A DNA stretch of 64,000 nt from Laccaria trichodermophora. Its lineage: Eukaryota > Basidiomycota > Agaricomycetes > Agaricales > Hydnangiaceae. The notes beneath the pieces were generated by a model, which saw nothing but the letters and a program-made list of their open reading frames with translations, made no database searches and was not told where the DNA came from. The stretch covers positions 372,001 through 436,000 of the forward strand of contig JACTVC010000019.1 in NCBI GenBank assembly GCA_018417955.1, written 5' to 3'. Shown here in pieces: positions 25,000-36,640 of the stretch. Position 1 is the first letter of the stretch. The number at the start of each line of letters is the position of its first letter. The position numbers were made by a program, and so were the translations under genes.

Positions 25000-25265
25000 T
25001 GGGTGTTGGCCAGTGCTTTGCATGGCATGTATGAGTCCTTCCTGTCGACTCTAAATTTAATTTTGAGAAATTGGTCATGTAACCAACCTCCTAACATCCC
25101 ATCAGCTACAATGACATGTAATCACTTTATTATTTTCTGAGTTTTCTTCTATATGTGCAAATAGACTCTAAGCCCTGAGCCTAGCCGTCAATATCATGGC
25201 AACTTGTGGATGTGGGCCAGTGCTTCGCATGGCATGTATGAGTCCTTTCTGTGGACCTCACATGC
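25000..25265 (+). repeat. Two end fragments of the 1.17-kb hairpin repeat family
   Basis: Both pieces start directly after CTTG (24996-24999 and 25203-25206) with TGGGTGTTGGCC and TGGATGTGGGCC, matching the same terminus of the copies at 39543 and 50207. The first cuts the Helitron gene in codon YHD. Both are truncated. Confidence 0.65.
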
Positions 25266-25325
25266 TGAAAAATATCTAGAATAACTTTCTTCTTAAAAAC
25301 CATATTTTTATATTTTTATTGGCAA

Positions 25326-25487
25326 GGGATGCAAGCCACATTAACTTGAACCAAATTATTGTGAAGCAATTGTAAAGAAATTTCAAATAATTTTGGAGAA
25401 ACAATGTCTGAAAGATTGTAATATTATTTGAGGTTTATTTACAATTATCTACAATTATCATTTCAAATTAATGTAGCTTGCATTCCA
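25326..25487. repeat. Small inverted repeat in the cargo
   Basis: GATGCAAGCCACATTAACTT near 25328-25350 pairs imperfectly with 25462-25485. AT-rich interior. Possibly a MITE or a terminal hairpin; no target duplication checked. The rest of 25266-25666 has no gene. Confidence 0.35.
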
Positions 25488-25666
25488 TGTTGTAAAGATC
25501 TTAATCTCATTTTTATTTATGATTCCAGATTTTTTTAATCTTTTTGTCACCTTCTTGGTTTGACAATGAGCACAGAATGTAAAGTAATAATTTCTATATT
25601 GAATGATCATAATTATATTTTTCTACTAATATTTTAATGTTAAATTTACCAAGACAAAGTTCTAAT

Positions 25667-28282
25667 TTAAAGTTGAGAATATACAGCTAAAACAAGTTCC
25701 TGATCTTCATAGTATCTAAGATCATTATTGCTTTTATCATCCAGCTGCCCATCTTCTATGCATTTATTTTTGGTGGTGATCCCATCATGGAACCAAACTT
25801 TACCCTCAGATGAGAATACTCTAGAGGTAAAATGATTGTCTCCATGGTATATGATCCCTCTTAGCCTCAGTAAGACTTCTTCTCCATTTACCACAAACTT
25901 TACCTTGTGACTAGTTTTGGTATTACAGTATGGGTACTCCAGGATGATAATCTTTGGAACCTCTGCATAGGATACATGCTCAATCATTTCACCTGAGCAA
26001 CCCCCACAAATTTCTGTAGATGGCTTCTGAATTGATCCTATCCATTTTGAAGTTGATGCTGGTATAGGGTCAGATGCATGTAGAACATATCCCAGTGTAT
26101 CATCCACTTCATATGCATCTCCACAGTCTGAACATATTATTTCAGCAACTGCATTATATTTTTCATACTTAAGCATTTCAAATGTAAGTTGTCCAATGCT
26201 GGCTCCTGTTTTGCCCATAGGAAATTTGATAGGATCTAAATTATGAAGATCATGTCTAAGTTCATCTCTTACATTTTCTAAAGTAAGTGTTCCTTCAAGC
26301 ACCTTGTTGAAACCAGCTGCCAATGCACCTAAATAACCTTGGTTGATCTCTGTAAAATTTGCAGTCCACCTCAGAGGATCTATGTTCCAAATATGATATA
26401 AAATCACAAATAAGCTATCATATGCACAACTGTAATTTACACTATCCCATTGAAGTCCCAGCTTGATGCTAGACCTAGGCTGCAGTATTTTTTTACTCTT
26501 TTTCTTTATATTAATCTCATCATCACCATCCAGCTTATGCTTGACTGCAACTGATCCCTTGGCTGGGACAAAAGTTGAAGGTTTCTTGGGTTGCTCTGCT
26601 GTCTTATCTTTGCCTTTCTTGATTATCTGCCATGGACTGTCTGTAACCACAGGTAGTATATCCATTGGATCACTTTCACTCCACCTCAAAGATGCATCTG
26701 TTTTCTCTGGAACATATTCTGTACCTTTCCAGTCTTGGAAATTTCTGATTAATGAATTCCTTGTATATCCTATAACACAAGAAGAAAGTGACCCTTCATA
26801 TCTAAGCCTGGTAATTTCATCCAAAAGTTCTTGTTCTCTGAGTTCCTGCCTAAGATATTTTGCACATCCTCTAGTAATAATGCTGGGTTCAAAGCCTTGC
26901 AGAATGATGGTTCCAGCTGCACTTGCACTTCTGGAGAGACAAGTGTAGTAAGACATATGAGTATGGCAGCTGTTGAGATGTACAACATTGTATGGTCTAG
27001 TTTTTCCCTGAGCTGCATAATCTGTCATTCCAAAATTAGGTAGAACCCAGACTTGTTGTCTTTCTATAGACTCCTTCAGATCACTAGGGAATGTACATGT
27101 AATAGTTTTAGTTCCCTTAACTAAAGGCACTACATTTTCTGGAAGCCCAGCTATTTGAATAGTTTTTGAAGGCTTATCCAATTTTACAAATAGAGTGTCC
27201 AGTATTCTCTTTCCATGTGGACCTTTCTTTGCCTGCCATCCAACTACAAATCCTTCTTGACCTTTTGTTATGCACAGCTCAGTTGCATCATTGTTTCTAA
27301 TCATCACAGGCATCCCAAGGCAGAGTGAAAGCTTTCCAGCAAAGTGTTCAGTTGACCCATGTCTGACATTCCAGATTTGATGTTGATCATCAAAATCAAT
27401 TTCATTTGACTTGTGCTTTGATTTTGAAGCAGCCTTTGATTTTCCCCACTTTGTTTTATTAGCTGGATCAGCATCCTTTCCCCACTTATCTACAGAATAA
27501 AAATGGGTCAATTTTTGGCCTGTCTCCTCAGCAAATCTTTCACACCCCATTTGATTGATTTGATCTTTTTGTGTGTGTCTTCCACATATAATTGCCACAT
27601 TTCTGAATTCCTTTGAAGCTATCTTAGGTCTTCCTGGCTTTTTACTGGCTTGAAGAGTTCTCAAAAATTTAATGTCTTCAGCAGTACAATTTCCATATCT
27701 CATATTGACCAATGCTTTTCTCAGAGATGCATCTTCAGGAGTCTGAGTTTTCTGCCTCATATTCTCTCTAAGTATGACTACAGTTGTAACCTGATGCCAG
27801 AGAGCTTTTCCTACAGCTGCTTCTTGACCACCTGGCTTCAAGCCTGAATGGACTTGTGTTCCAACTGAGTGACTGTATGGAGATTGACCACCAACAGGTG
27901 GTAATTGGGCAAAATCACCAGCAAATATCATATTGATACCACCATATGGCTCATTGAAGTTATTCAGTGCTTTGGCCAGCTGTGCAGCAATTTTATACAT
28001 GTCATGGCATGAGAGCATTGATACTTCATCTAAGAATATATAGTCAACTCCATCTAGTCTAGCTCTGACTTGAGCAATGCTTGTAGCCTCATTTCTGATA
28101 CCCATTCCACTCATTGGCACACCCAAAAATGAATGATAAGTTGATCCATTCAGAAGAGCAGCTGATGATCCTGTTGGTCCAAGTACAATGAATCTATGAG
28201 ACTCATTTCTCTGTTGAAAAAAATAAATGAGGGCTTTGAAGACTTGTGATTTTCCAGTACCACCCATGCCACCCAGATACAT
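25667..28282 (-). CDS. Cargo: intact PIF1-type helicase fused to a ubiquitin-specific-protease-like domain
   Basis: An 871-codon ORF with no interruption. Helicase motifs in order: Walker A GGMGGTGKS (residues 4-12), PTGSSAALLNGSTYHS, Walker B DEVSM (85-89), GDFAQLPP (122-129), LRENMRQ, then MTDYAAQGKTR and YTCLSRSAS. A basic/charged linker follows. From about residue 640 there is a protease-like region: Cys box (SVNYSCAYDSLF), two Cys pairs (ICSDCG, ICGGCS) like the USP zinc ribbon, and a His box (GDNHFTSRV...WFHDG). PIF1 helicases unwind DNA; the tail resembles peptidase family C19. Its ATG lies 7 bp inside the second foldback tip, and the codon two upstream is TGA, so the usual N-terminal part is missing. 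Whether it is expressed is unknown. Confidence 0.8.
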   Translation of the reverse strand: MYLGGMGGTGKSQVFKALIYFFQQRNESHRFIVLGPTGSSAALLNGSTYHSFLGVPMSGMGIRNEATSIAQVRARLDGVDYIFLDEVSMLSCHDMYKIAAQLAKALNNFNEPYGGINMIFAGDFAQLPPVGGQSPYSHSVGTQVHSGLKPGGQEAAVGKALWHQVTTVVILRENMRQKTQTPEDASLRKALVNMRYGNCTAEDIKFLRTLQASKKPGRPKIASKEFRNVAIICGRHTQKDQINQMGCERFAEETGQKLTHFYSVDKWGKDADPANKTKWGKSKAASKSKHKSNEIDFDDQHQIWNVRHGSTEHFAGKLSLCLGMPVMIRNNDATELCITKGQEGFVVGWQAKKGPHGKRILDTLFVKLDKPSKTIQIAGLPENVVPLVKGTKTITCTFPSDLKESIERQQVWVLPNFGMTDYAAQGKTRPYNVVHLNSCHTHMSYYTCLSRSASAAGTIILQGFEPSIITRGCAKYLRQELREQELLDEITRLRYEGSLSSCVIGYTRNSLIRNFQDWKGTEYVPEKTDASLRWSESDPMDILPVVTDSPWQIIKKGKDKTAEQPKKPSTFVPAKGSVAVKHKLDGDDEINIKKKSKKILQPRSSIKLGLQWDSVNYSCAYDSLFVILYHIWNIDPLRWTANFTEINQGYLGALAAGFNKVLEGTLTLENVRDELRHDLHNLDPIKFPMGKTGASIGQLTFEMLKYEKYNAVAEIICSDCGDAYEVDDTLGYVLHASDPIPASTSKWIGSIQKPSTEICGGCSGEMIEHVSYAEVPKIIILEYPYCNTKTSHKVKFVVNGEEVLLRLRGIIYHGDNHFTSRVFSSEGKVWFHDGITTKNKCIEDGQLDDKSNNDLRYYEDQELVLAVYSQL

Positions 28283-28289
28283 TTTTAAT

Positions 28290-31200
28290 CACTTCAGTCA
28301 CCCACCTTGACCAAGCTATTAGCTAGGAAATCTTGAAAAATTATCCAGGCTAATAGATCCTTTGGCCAGTTATTTTTTTGCCTCTGGAGAAAAATATATT
28401 ATTGCATTAGACAAAAATGTTTGACCTTGAATATTGTGACTGGAAATATTTGGGTTGATATATTGTATTGAAAAATATCCTGGCCATCTGAAAGTGGTCA
28501 GAAATATTTGAAGCATGTTAGAGTGGTAGGAAATGTTTGAAGTGTTTCAGACTGGTAGGAAATTTTTTAGCTGTGTGACACTGGTGAAAAATGTTTTAGC
28601 CATGTCACACTGCTAAGAAATTTTTTAGCCATGTCACACTGCTCAAAAATCTTTTAGCCTTGTCACACTGCTCAAAAATTTCTTAGCCATGTCACATAGG
28701 CAAAACATTTCCTGCCAGTGTCATGGAGTATCTGGGGTCCTAGTTTCAAAAAAAAAAACTTCAAAAATTTCTACCATTCAAACTTTTATCTTCTGGATTC
28801 AACTTTTCTACAAAATTTATCATAAAGATCATTTTGGTCCTAAACTTGCCTTTTTACTTTTATATTGTATTTTTATTATACTATATATTGCATTCAACTC
28901 TATCTATTGGTATTCAGCTATTTGTTATATAGTTATAGCCTCTGAATTCTGCTCTATCAGATAATAAAGGTTGTTACTGACTGCTCTTATATTGAGTGTA
29001 TATTAATAACTACCTATAATAGACCAGCCTTACTTACTGAATTATTACTGATGTCTATTATTCTTGCAAATTACCAGAAGTAAATATTGGCTGATGTGTG
29101 AGCCATATTTCTTCACTGTGGTAGAAGTATGTTCCTGAAGACTAGAGAGAGTTTGGGAACTGTCAGATTGACTATGCCAGCTATTTTTTTTTTCACTTTT
29201 ATAGAGGTATTATATTCCTGAGGACTGCAGAGAGCTCTGAGGATTGTCAGTGTCTAAATATGTATAACATGATATAACATGATATGATGTATTCATATCT
29301 GTTCTGTTGACCATAATGATATGTTAAATTTCTTTCTGACTACCAGTACTTTACTGTGCCTACCTATTTCTGCAGGAATGGCTAGAATCTCCCAGAATTC
29401 TGATCTCTCTATTATAAATACTTGAATTTCCTTCTTTAAATATAGACCTTAGACCTTGACAACAGTACCCAACAATAAGTTCTATTTTTTCTCATTTTTA
29501 CCACATTTTCTAAATGATTTTCATTTAAAATAGTCAATTTTCCTCATTTACTATGATTTCAGCTCTGCAACATTATAACCAATAGTGATTACCATCTACT
29601 ATTTTCTTTAATGTTTCTTGTATTTTTCTGGTTATATTTGCATAAATTACCTTATTTGGAAATATGCACAGACTATGTGCACCATACACCAACATTGTCA
29701 ATAACAGTTAATAGTATGTCTATTCTTTTTTCTATTTTCTTTTCTGTTTTTCTAGCTATATTTGTATCATTTACCATATTAGGAAATGTCCACAGACCAT
29801 GTATATGGTATCTAAATATTGTTAACAATAGTCTATTATTTTTATCTTTTTCTTCTGATTTTCTGGCTATATTTTCATTCATTACCATATTTGGAAATAT
29901 GCACAGACCAAGTAAACAATACATCAACATTATCAACAACTATTTATATCATGTGAATTTTTGTTCTAATTTTTCTAGCTATATTTGTATTAATTACCAT
30001 TTTAGGAAATGTGCACAGACCATGTATACAGTTTTTCTCTTTTTCTTCTAATTTTTTTTGGCTAAATTGAATTTTCTTTCTTATTTTTCTAGCTGTATTT
30101 GTATTAAATCATTGTATTAGAAAATGTACACAGACCACATATCTATCTCTTTTTTCCCCTTTTTGTCTGACTCTCTGGATATATTTCCATAATAGGAAAT
30201 GTGCACAGGCCATCAACAACAGTTTATTATTTTTTCTCCTTTTTTTCTGATAGCAGTGGTGGTATTGTAAGTGCCAAAATCTTTCCTGGAAGGACAGATC
30301 ACATGACTACATCACATGGTTATATCACATGACCAGATCATATGACTGTTATATGATATGTCACATGACCACATCACATGGCAATGTCACCTGACTATCA
30401 TATCACATGATTGTGTCACATGATATAGAACATGAACAACTAAAGGATGAGTTAGATGTTTGTTCGTTATTTGTGCTATCACTTACATGCCTATCCATGC
30501 ATGTCCTTGCTCAGTATTTATGACTACTACTGACAAGTATAAAAAGGAGTCATGTGACACAATAGCTAAGCAATGGAAAGTAAATAATGGATAAGATCCC
30601 ATATCTGCCAGCTATTTCCATACTTGTCAGTAGTAGTCACATGTGTGAGGGGTCAGGCTATCAGGTATATTCCCTATTCAATGCATCCTACATATGCGTG
30701 TCACAGTAGTCACACTTCTTATGCATCTTTTTACATGCATCTTCTCCATTTCTGCTTGAGTATTGTCTTCATGACTCTTTGTCAAGCTTAGCAAAGGAAT
30801 AGAGTGACAAGGTCAGCTGTAGATTGTGACTCTTTTAGGAGAGCTCATGACTCTCTGTCTTTGTGTGCTCATTATTTTTCCCTTCCCTACATTCTCGCAG
30901 GATCCTGCTAAACCTTTCTGCGGCATTCTGGGAAAGGCAAGTACAGTTACACTTGTGACATTCCAGGGCATAAGTAGCTACTCACTTAGCTTGATTCTGC
31001 AAGACTCTTAGATTCAAGACTTCTCGCAGGTTTTCACACTGTAATGCAAACCGTCAATTCCTCCTTAGCTTGCCAGACACTTATATTGTTATCTATGAGA
31101 ACCTTATAATACTCTGCTACCTTGTAATTAGTTCTTGCAACATGCTTACTCTTCTACCACCACTGCATCTATTGCTTTCAGGTGTGTTATCATAGTTCAC

Positions 31201-34081
31201 CCTGATAGCCAAGTGGTATTGTGTATTATTAGGTCACTAACATTACTCCAAGAGTACAAGTATCAGCACAGTTTATCAGGGCAGCAGGTCTTATCAGATC
31301 TGCAGTGTTATCCTGACGGTTTGCATTACAGTGTGAAAACCTGCGAGAAGTCTTGAATCTAAGAGTCTTGCAGAATCAAGCTAAGTGAGTAGCTACTTAT
31401 GCCCTGGAATGTCACAAGTGTAACTGTACTTGCCTTTCCCAGAATGCCGCAGAAAGGTTTAGCAGGATCCTGCGAGAATGTAGGGAAGGGAAAAATAATG
31501 AGCACACAAAGACAGAGAGTCATGAGCTCTCCTAAAAGAGTCACAATCTACAGCTGACCTTGTCACTCTATTCCTTTGCTAAGCTTGACAAAGAGTCATG
31601 AAGACAATACTCAAGCAGAAATGGAGAAGATGCATGTAAAAAGATGCATAAGAAGTGTGACTACTGTGACACGCATATGTAGGATGCATTGAATAGGGAA
31701 TATACCTGATAGCCTGACCCCTCACACATGTGACTACTACTGACAAGTATGGAAATAGCTGGCAGATATGGGATCTTATCCATTATTTACTTTCCATTGC
31801 TTAGCTATTGTGTCACATGACTCCTTTTTATACTTGTCAGTAGTAGTCATAAATACTGAGCAAGGACATGCATGGATAGGCATGTAAGTGATAGCACAAA
31901 TAACGAACAAACATCTAACTCATCCTTTAGTTGTTCATGTTCTATATCATGTGACACAATCATGTGATATGATAGTCAGGTGACATTGCCATGTGATGTG
32001 GTCATGTGACATATCATATAACAGTCATATGATCTGGTCATGTGATATAACCATGTGATGTAGTCATGTGATCTGTCCTTCCAGGAAAGATTTTGGCACT
32101 TACAATACCACCACTGCTATCAGAAAAAAAGGAGAAAAAATAATAAACTGTTGTTGATGGCCTGTGCACATTTCCTATTATGGAAATATATCCAGAGAGT
32201 CAGACAAAAAGGGGAAAAAAGAGATAGATATGTGGTCTGTGTACATTTTCTAATACAATGATTTAATACAAATACAGCTAGAAAAATAAGAAAGAAAATT
32301 CAATTTAGCCAAAAAAAATTAGAAGAAAAAGAGAAAAACTGTATACATGGTCTGTGCACATTTCCTAAAATGGTAATTAATACAAATATAGCTAGAAAAA
32401 TTAGAACAAAAATTCACATGATATAAATAGTTGTTGATAATGTTGATGTATTGTTTACTTGGTCTGTGCATATTTCCAAATATGGTAATGAATGAAAATA
32501 TAGCCAGAAAATCAGAAGAAAAAGATAAAAATAATAGACTATTGTTAACAATATTTAGATACCATATACATGGTCTGTGGACATTTCCTAATATGGTAAA
32601 TGATACAAATATAGCTAGAAAAACAGAAAAGAAAATAGAAAAAAGAATAGACATACTATTAACTGTTATTGACAATGTTGGTGTATGGTGCACATAGTCT
32701 GTGCATATTTCCAAATAAGGTAATTTATGCAAATATAACCAGAAAAATACAAGAAACATTAAAGAAAATAGTAGATGGTAATCACTATTGGTTATAATGT
32801 TGCAGAGCTGAAATCATAGTAAATGAGGAAAATTGACTATTTTAAATGAAAATCATTTAGAAAATGTGGTAAAAATGAGAAAAAATAGAACTTATTGTTG
32901 GGTACTGTTGTCAAGGTCTAAGGTCTATATTTAAAGAAGGAAATTCAAGTATTTATAATAGAGAGATCAGAATTCTGGGAGATTCTAGCCATTCCTGCAG
33001 AAATAGGTAGGCACAGTAAAGTACTGGTAGTCAGAAAGAAATTTAACATATCATTATGGTCAACAGAACAGATATGAATACATCATATCATGTTATATCA
33101 TGTTATACATATTTAGACACTGACAATCCTCAGAGCTCTCTGCAGTCCTCAGGAATATAATACCTCTATAAAAGTGAAAAAAAAAATAGCTGGCATAGTC
33201 AATCTGACAGTTCCCAAACTCTCTCTAGTCTTCAGGAACATACTTCTACCACAGTGAAGAAATATGGCTCACACATCAGCCAATATTTACTTCTGGTAAT
33301 TTGCAAGAATAATAGACATCAGTAATAATTCAGTAAGTAAGGCTGGTCTATTATAGGTAGTTATTAATATACACTCAATATAAGAGCAGTCAGTAACAAC
33401 CTTTATTATCTGATAGAGCAGAATTCAGAGGCTATAACTATATAACAAATAGCTGAATACCAATAGATAGAGTTGAATGCAATATATAGTATAATAAAAA
33501 TACAATATAAAAGTAAAAAGGCAAGTTTAGGACCAAAATGATCTTTATGATAAATTTTGTAGAAAAGTTGAATCCAGAAGATAAAAGTTTGAATGGTAGA
33601 AATTTTTGAAGTTTCTTTTTTTTGAAACTAGGACCCCAGATACTCCATGACACTGGCAGGAAATGTTTTGCCTATGTGACATGGCTAAGAAATTTTTGAG
33701 CAGTGTGACAAGGCTAAAAGATTTTTGAGCAGTGTGACATGGCTAAAAAATTTCTTAGCAGTGTGACATGGCTAAAACATTTTTCACCAGTGTCACACAG
33801 CTAAAAAATTTCCTACCAGTCTGAAACACTTCAAACATTTCCTACCACTCTAACATGCTTCAAATATTTCTGACCACTTTCAGATGGCCAGGATATTTTT
33901 CAATACAATATATCAACCCAAATATTTCCAGTCACAATATTCAAGGTCAAACATTTTTGTCTAATGCAATAATATATTTTTCTCCAGAGGCAAAAAAATA
34001 ACTGGCCAAAGGATCTATTAGCCTGGATAATTTTTCAAGATTTCCTAGCTAATAGCTTGGTCAAAGTGGGTGACTGAAGTG
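28290..34081. mobile_element. Foldback element 2 (arms about 2.77 kb, loop 257 bp)
   Basis: Arms 28290-31056 and 31314-34081 are inverted copies of 2767 and 2768 bp. The 146-residue reading at 29611-30051 (plus) reappears unchanged at 32319-32759 (minus), so the arms are nearly identical, while they differ visibly from element 1. Loop 31057-31313 is unique. The tips carry the same 16-nt terminus as element 1. The arms hold the same subterminal and internal arrays. No coding gene is seen. Confidence 0.85.
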
Positions 34082-34788
34082 ATGTCATCTATCATTTTCT
34101 GTTCTTCTTCTTTTTTTGCTTTGAATTTTTTGTCCAAGTAGCTGATATCATCTACAACCACTTCATTTTGTGATGTCCCATTTCTTTCTTTATCTGCTTT
34201 AGCTGTCAGAAGATTCTTTGAACGTGTTTCAAGAAAGAGTTTCTTGAGTGACTGTACAAGAACATTCCACTGAGATCCAGTTCGTTCTTCTTCTGGCTTG
34301 AAGTTTACATCCACTGGATCGATATTGCCAATGCATGGATCAAGCCATCCTGCATTTTGAACCACATTCTCAATTCTGTTCATTTCATGAAGCTTCTGAT
34401 TATTGATGCTGTTGGGGTCTCCCAACATATACAGTGATTCATCAATATCTAATGGACCATCTTCACCACAGTCAGGAAAGTTAGCATCAAGTTCACCCCC
34501 AGTGTCATCCCATGAGCCTAGTATTCCTTCGCTTTCACCTTTCTTCTTCATCTGTGCAGAATAGTCATCTCTGGCATCATTGCATTCATACTTGATATTG
34601 AAATTATTCATAAGCTCAAGTTGTCTTGCTGAAAATGCATAGCCACAAAAAGCTTCATCCCAAGACTCAACTTCTAGTTTCAAATCTTTGCCATTTCGCC
34701 AAGGTTTGAACAAAGAAAGCATAGTAGAACAGTAATATTCTCTGTCACCTTGATCACGGCGAGGTAAGCCTCCACCAACAAAATTTGG
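34082..34788 (-). pseudogene. Outer Helitron gene, middle part
   Basis: The minus frame 34722-34082 is open and encodes an acidic, charged region (CGYAFSARQLELMNNF near the start, EEEQKMIDDI at the end). It runs into the composite element at the ATGTCATC duplication. Its upstream edge, 34780-34788 (AAAATTTGG), is the 9-bp duplication of the 1.85-kb insertion. This segment links the Helitron N-domain part (36641-37890) to the helicase part (14541-17101). No stop was seen within it, so this part was intact when interrupted. Confidence 0.75.
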
Positions 34789-35159
34789 AGGTCTTTACCT
34801 TCCCCGGGTTATTCCGTATGGAATCCATATGGAATCCATGGAATCCATGGATAATTCCATATGGATTCCATGGAATCAATGTTGGCTGAGGACCCAGCCA
34901 ATTTCTGATTCCATGGACATGATGGATTCCATATGGAATGATCCTGGAATGGTCATGGAATGATTAATTCCATATGGACTCCATATGGATTCCATTGGAT
35001 TCCATATGGAATGCAGGCATATCCACATTTATTCCATGGAACAGTCCATATGGATTCCATGGAGCAGTTCATATGGATTCCATGGAAGGAATTAATGACC
35101 ATTATACCATTAGAATACATATAGATATAGTGTCCTTACTATATTTAAGTAAAAAATAA

Positions 35160-35235
35160 ATTTTGCACCTGAGAGAATTGAACCCACAACGTCGTGAATA
35201 GAAGCAGCACTGTAACCACCTGAGCCATACTGGCT
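35160..35235 (-). repeat. tRNA-like segment / possible SINE head with A and B boxes
   Basis: On the minus strand TGGCTCAGGTGG (35227-35216) fits a Pol III A box and GGTTCAATTCT (35184-35174) fits a B box, 31 nt apart as in tRNAs. The acceptor strands do not pair, so it is not a functional tRNA. An A/T-rich tail follows. Likely a tRNA-derived SINE or decayed tRNA. Confidence 0.45.
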
Positions 35236-35293
35236 TTGTTATAGGGTAAACTAAAGGTCGATATATAGCGTCGTCGGTCACGTGGCGTCTCAA

Positions 35294-36255
35294 ACGTGAC
35301 AGCTATGGCTGTCGCGTTGCCACGTTGCTTCTTCCTTTCACCATCACCACCACCATCCGTCCCACCATCTCAAGCCACGATCGCCCGCGCCAACGACATC
35401 GACAACGCCGACAACAACAACGACAACGACGCTGGCGACAACAACAACAACAAAGCCGACGACGACCAGGGATGGGTGGGAACGAAGGCGAGCGGAAGGC
35501 CAGGTAAGCCAGCAGCGTGGCAACCAGATGACGGACGACGACATTCGTCGTCGTCCGTCATTTTATTCCACCCGCGAACAAACCACCCCATCCACCCATT
35601 GACCTTGCTGACCCCAAAGCACAGGTGCCACGTCGTGACGTGGCAGATGCACTACCACGAACGGCGCACCACCACACCACACCGACGTCAACGACCGCCC
35701 ACGGACGTCAACGACCGCCCATGCAGACGACACGACCACCTACGCAGACAACACGACCGCCCACGCAGACGACACGAAGACGACGCGACGACACGAAGAC
35801 GACGCGACGACACGAAGACGATGCAACGACACCACGACGACGTGACGACACGAAGACGACACGACCGCCCACGCAGACGACACGAACACAACGCGACGAC
35901 ACGAACACAACGCGACCGCCCACGAACACAACGCGACCGCCCACGAACACAATGCGACCACCCACGACACGACCGCCCAACGGCAACCGAGCCACCCCTC
36001 CATCTGTTGCTCCCCCTCCCTCTGTTGCTACCCCTCCCTCTGTTGCTACCCCTCCCTCTGTTGCTCTCCCTCCCATTTCTCCCCCCCTTCATCACTCCCC
36101 CTCCCATTTCTCCCCCCCTTCATCACTCCCCCTCCCATTTCTCCCCTTCCATCCATTCCCACCCCTCCCTTCATCACTCCCTCTCTCCTCCATCACTCCC
36201 TACACCCTCCCCCCTCCATCACTTCCCCTGTCTTCCTCCTCCCTTAAATATTGAA
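35294..36255. repeat. GC-rich low-complexity arrays (GACGACACGAA and CTCCCTCTGTTGC units)
   Basis: 35640-35990 is built from ACGACGCGACGACACGAAG-type units. 36000-36230 consists of CCCTCCCTCTGTTGCTA and TCATCACTCCCCCTCCCAT units. Long ORFs on both strands are by-products of the missing stop triplets in these repeats. All of it lies inside the 1.85-kb element. Confidence 0.7.
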
Positions 36256-36640
36256 AGTAGTAAAAATAAATTGTGTAGTCTATTCAATACATTTCAATTT
36301 TTCCTGCTCAGCTATGACCATGGAGTAAAGAAACCATGATTCCATAATGTGGACTTAGGAATTATTCCATAAAGTCATTCCATGTGGATTCCATATGGAG
36401 TCCATATGGATTCCACCCTAAAAATGGTATAGGACATATGGAATAAAGTATGGAATCCATGTGGAAAAAGCATGGAATCCATCCACCAAAAGTATGGAAT
36501 CCATCCCCCCTTCCATGGAATCCATCCACCAAAAGTATGGAATCCATCCCCCCTTTCCATGGATTCCATCTGGAATTTCTGCAGTCCACCCCCCATTCCA
36601 TGGATTCCACATGGAATAACCCGGGGAGGGTAAAGTATTG

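Larger units (their letters stand above)
17102..34081. mobile_element. 17-kb composite foldback transposon with perfect 8-bp target duplication
   Basis: Seen: the outer ends are CACTTCAGTCACCCAC at 17102 and its exact reverse complement ending at 34081. They are flanked by ATGTCATC at 17094-17101 and ATGTCATC at 34082-34089. Removing the unit plus one ATGTCATC rejoins the helicase frame (KMIDDI to AQTFSLNEEQERAF). Inside, two complete foldback elements (17102-23353 and 28290-34081) enclose 23354-28289. The inner flanks (TGTCAAGC after the first, TTTTTAAT before the second) do not match each other or the outer duplication. This is the pattern expected if the whole block moved as one unit, like a bacterial composite transposon. 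A sequence of separate insertions and rearrangements is the alternative. The transposase source is unknown. Confidence 0.7.
34789..36640. mobile_element. 1.85-kb non-autonomous element with 9-bp target duplication (GGAATCCAT family)
   Basis: Seen: AAAATTTGG at 34780-34788 and at 36641-36649. The ends share CTTTACC, TCCCCGGGTTATTCC in inverted orientation. The terminal 200-300 bp on each side are packed with ATGGATTCCA / TGGAATCCAT units that form palindromes. Removing the element and one 9-mer restores the Helitron frame (ENALIPNF to VGGGLPRRDQGD). A 9-bp duplication fits Mutator-like elements, but no transposase or other family mark is present. The interior contains a tRNA-like segment and GC-rich arrays. 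It probably depends on an autonomous relative elsewhere. Confidence 0.75.

Noticed and set aside
29611..30051. 146-codon ORF, repeated at 32319-32759
   Set aside because: It lies in the ~115-bp tandem array of the foldback arm and appears twice because the arms are inverted copies. The Phe/Ile-rich translation has no domain features.
35160..35235. Functional tRNA gene
   Set aside because: A and B boxes are present but the acceptor strands do not pair and no clear anticodon arm forms.
35296..36339. Long overlapping ORFs on both strands (up to 347 codons)
   Set aside because: They translate GACGACACGAA and CTCCCTCTGTTGC repeats inside a mobile element. Several frames are open at once, and composition is His/Arg/Thr/Pro only.
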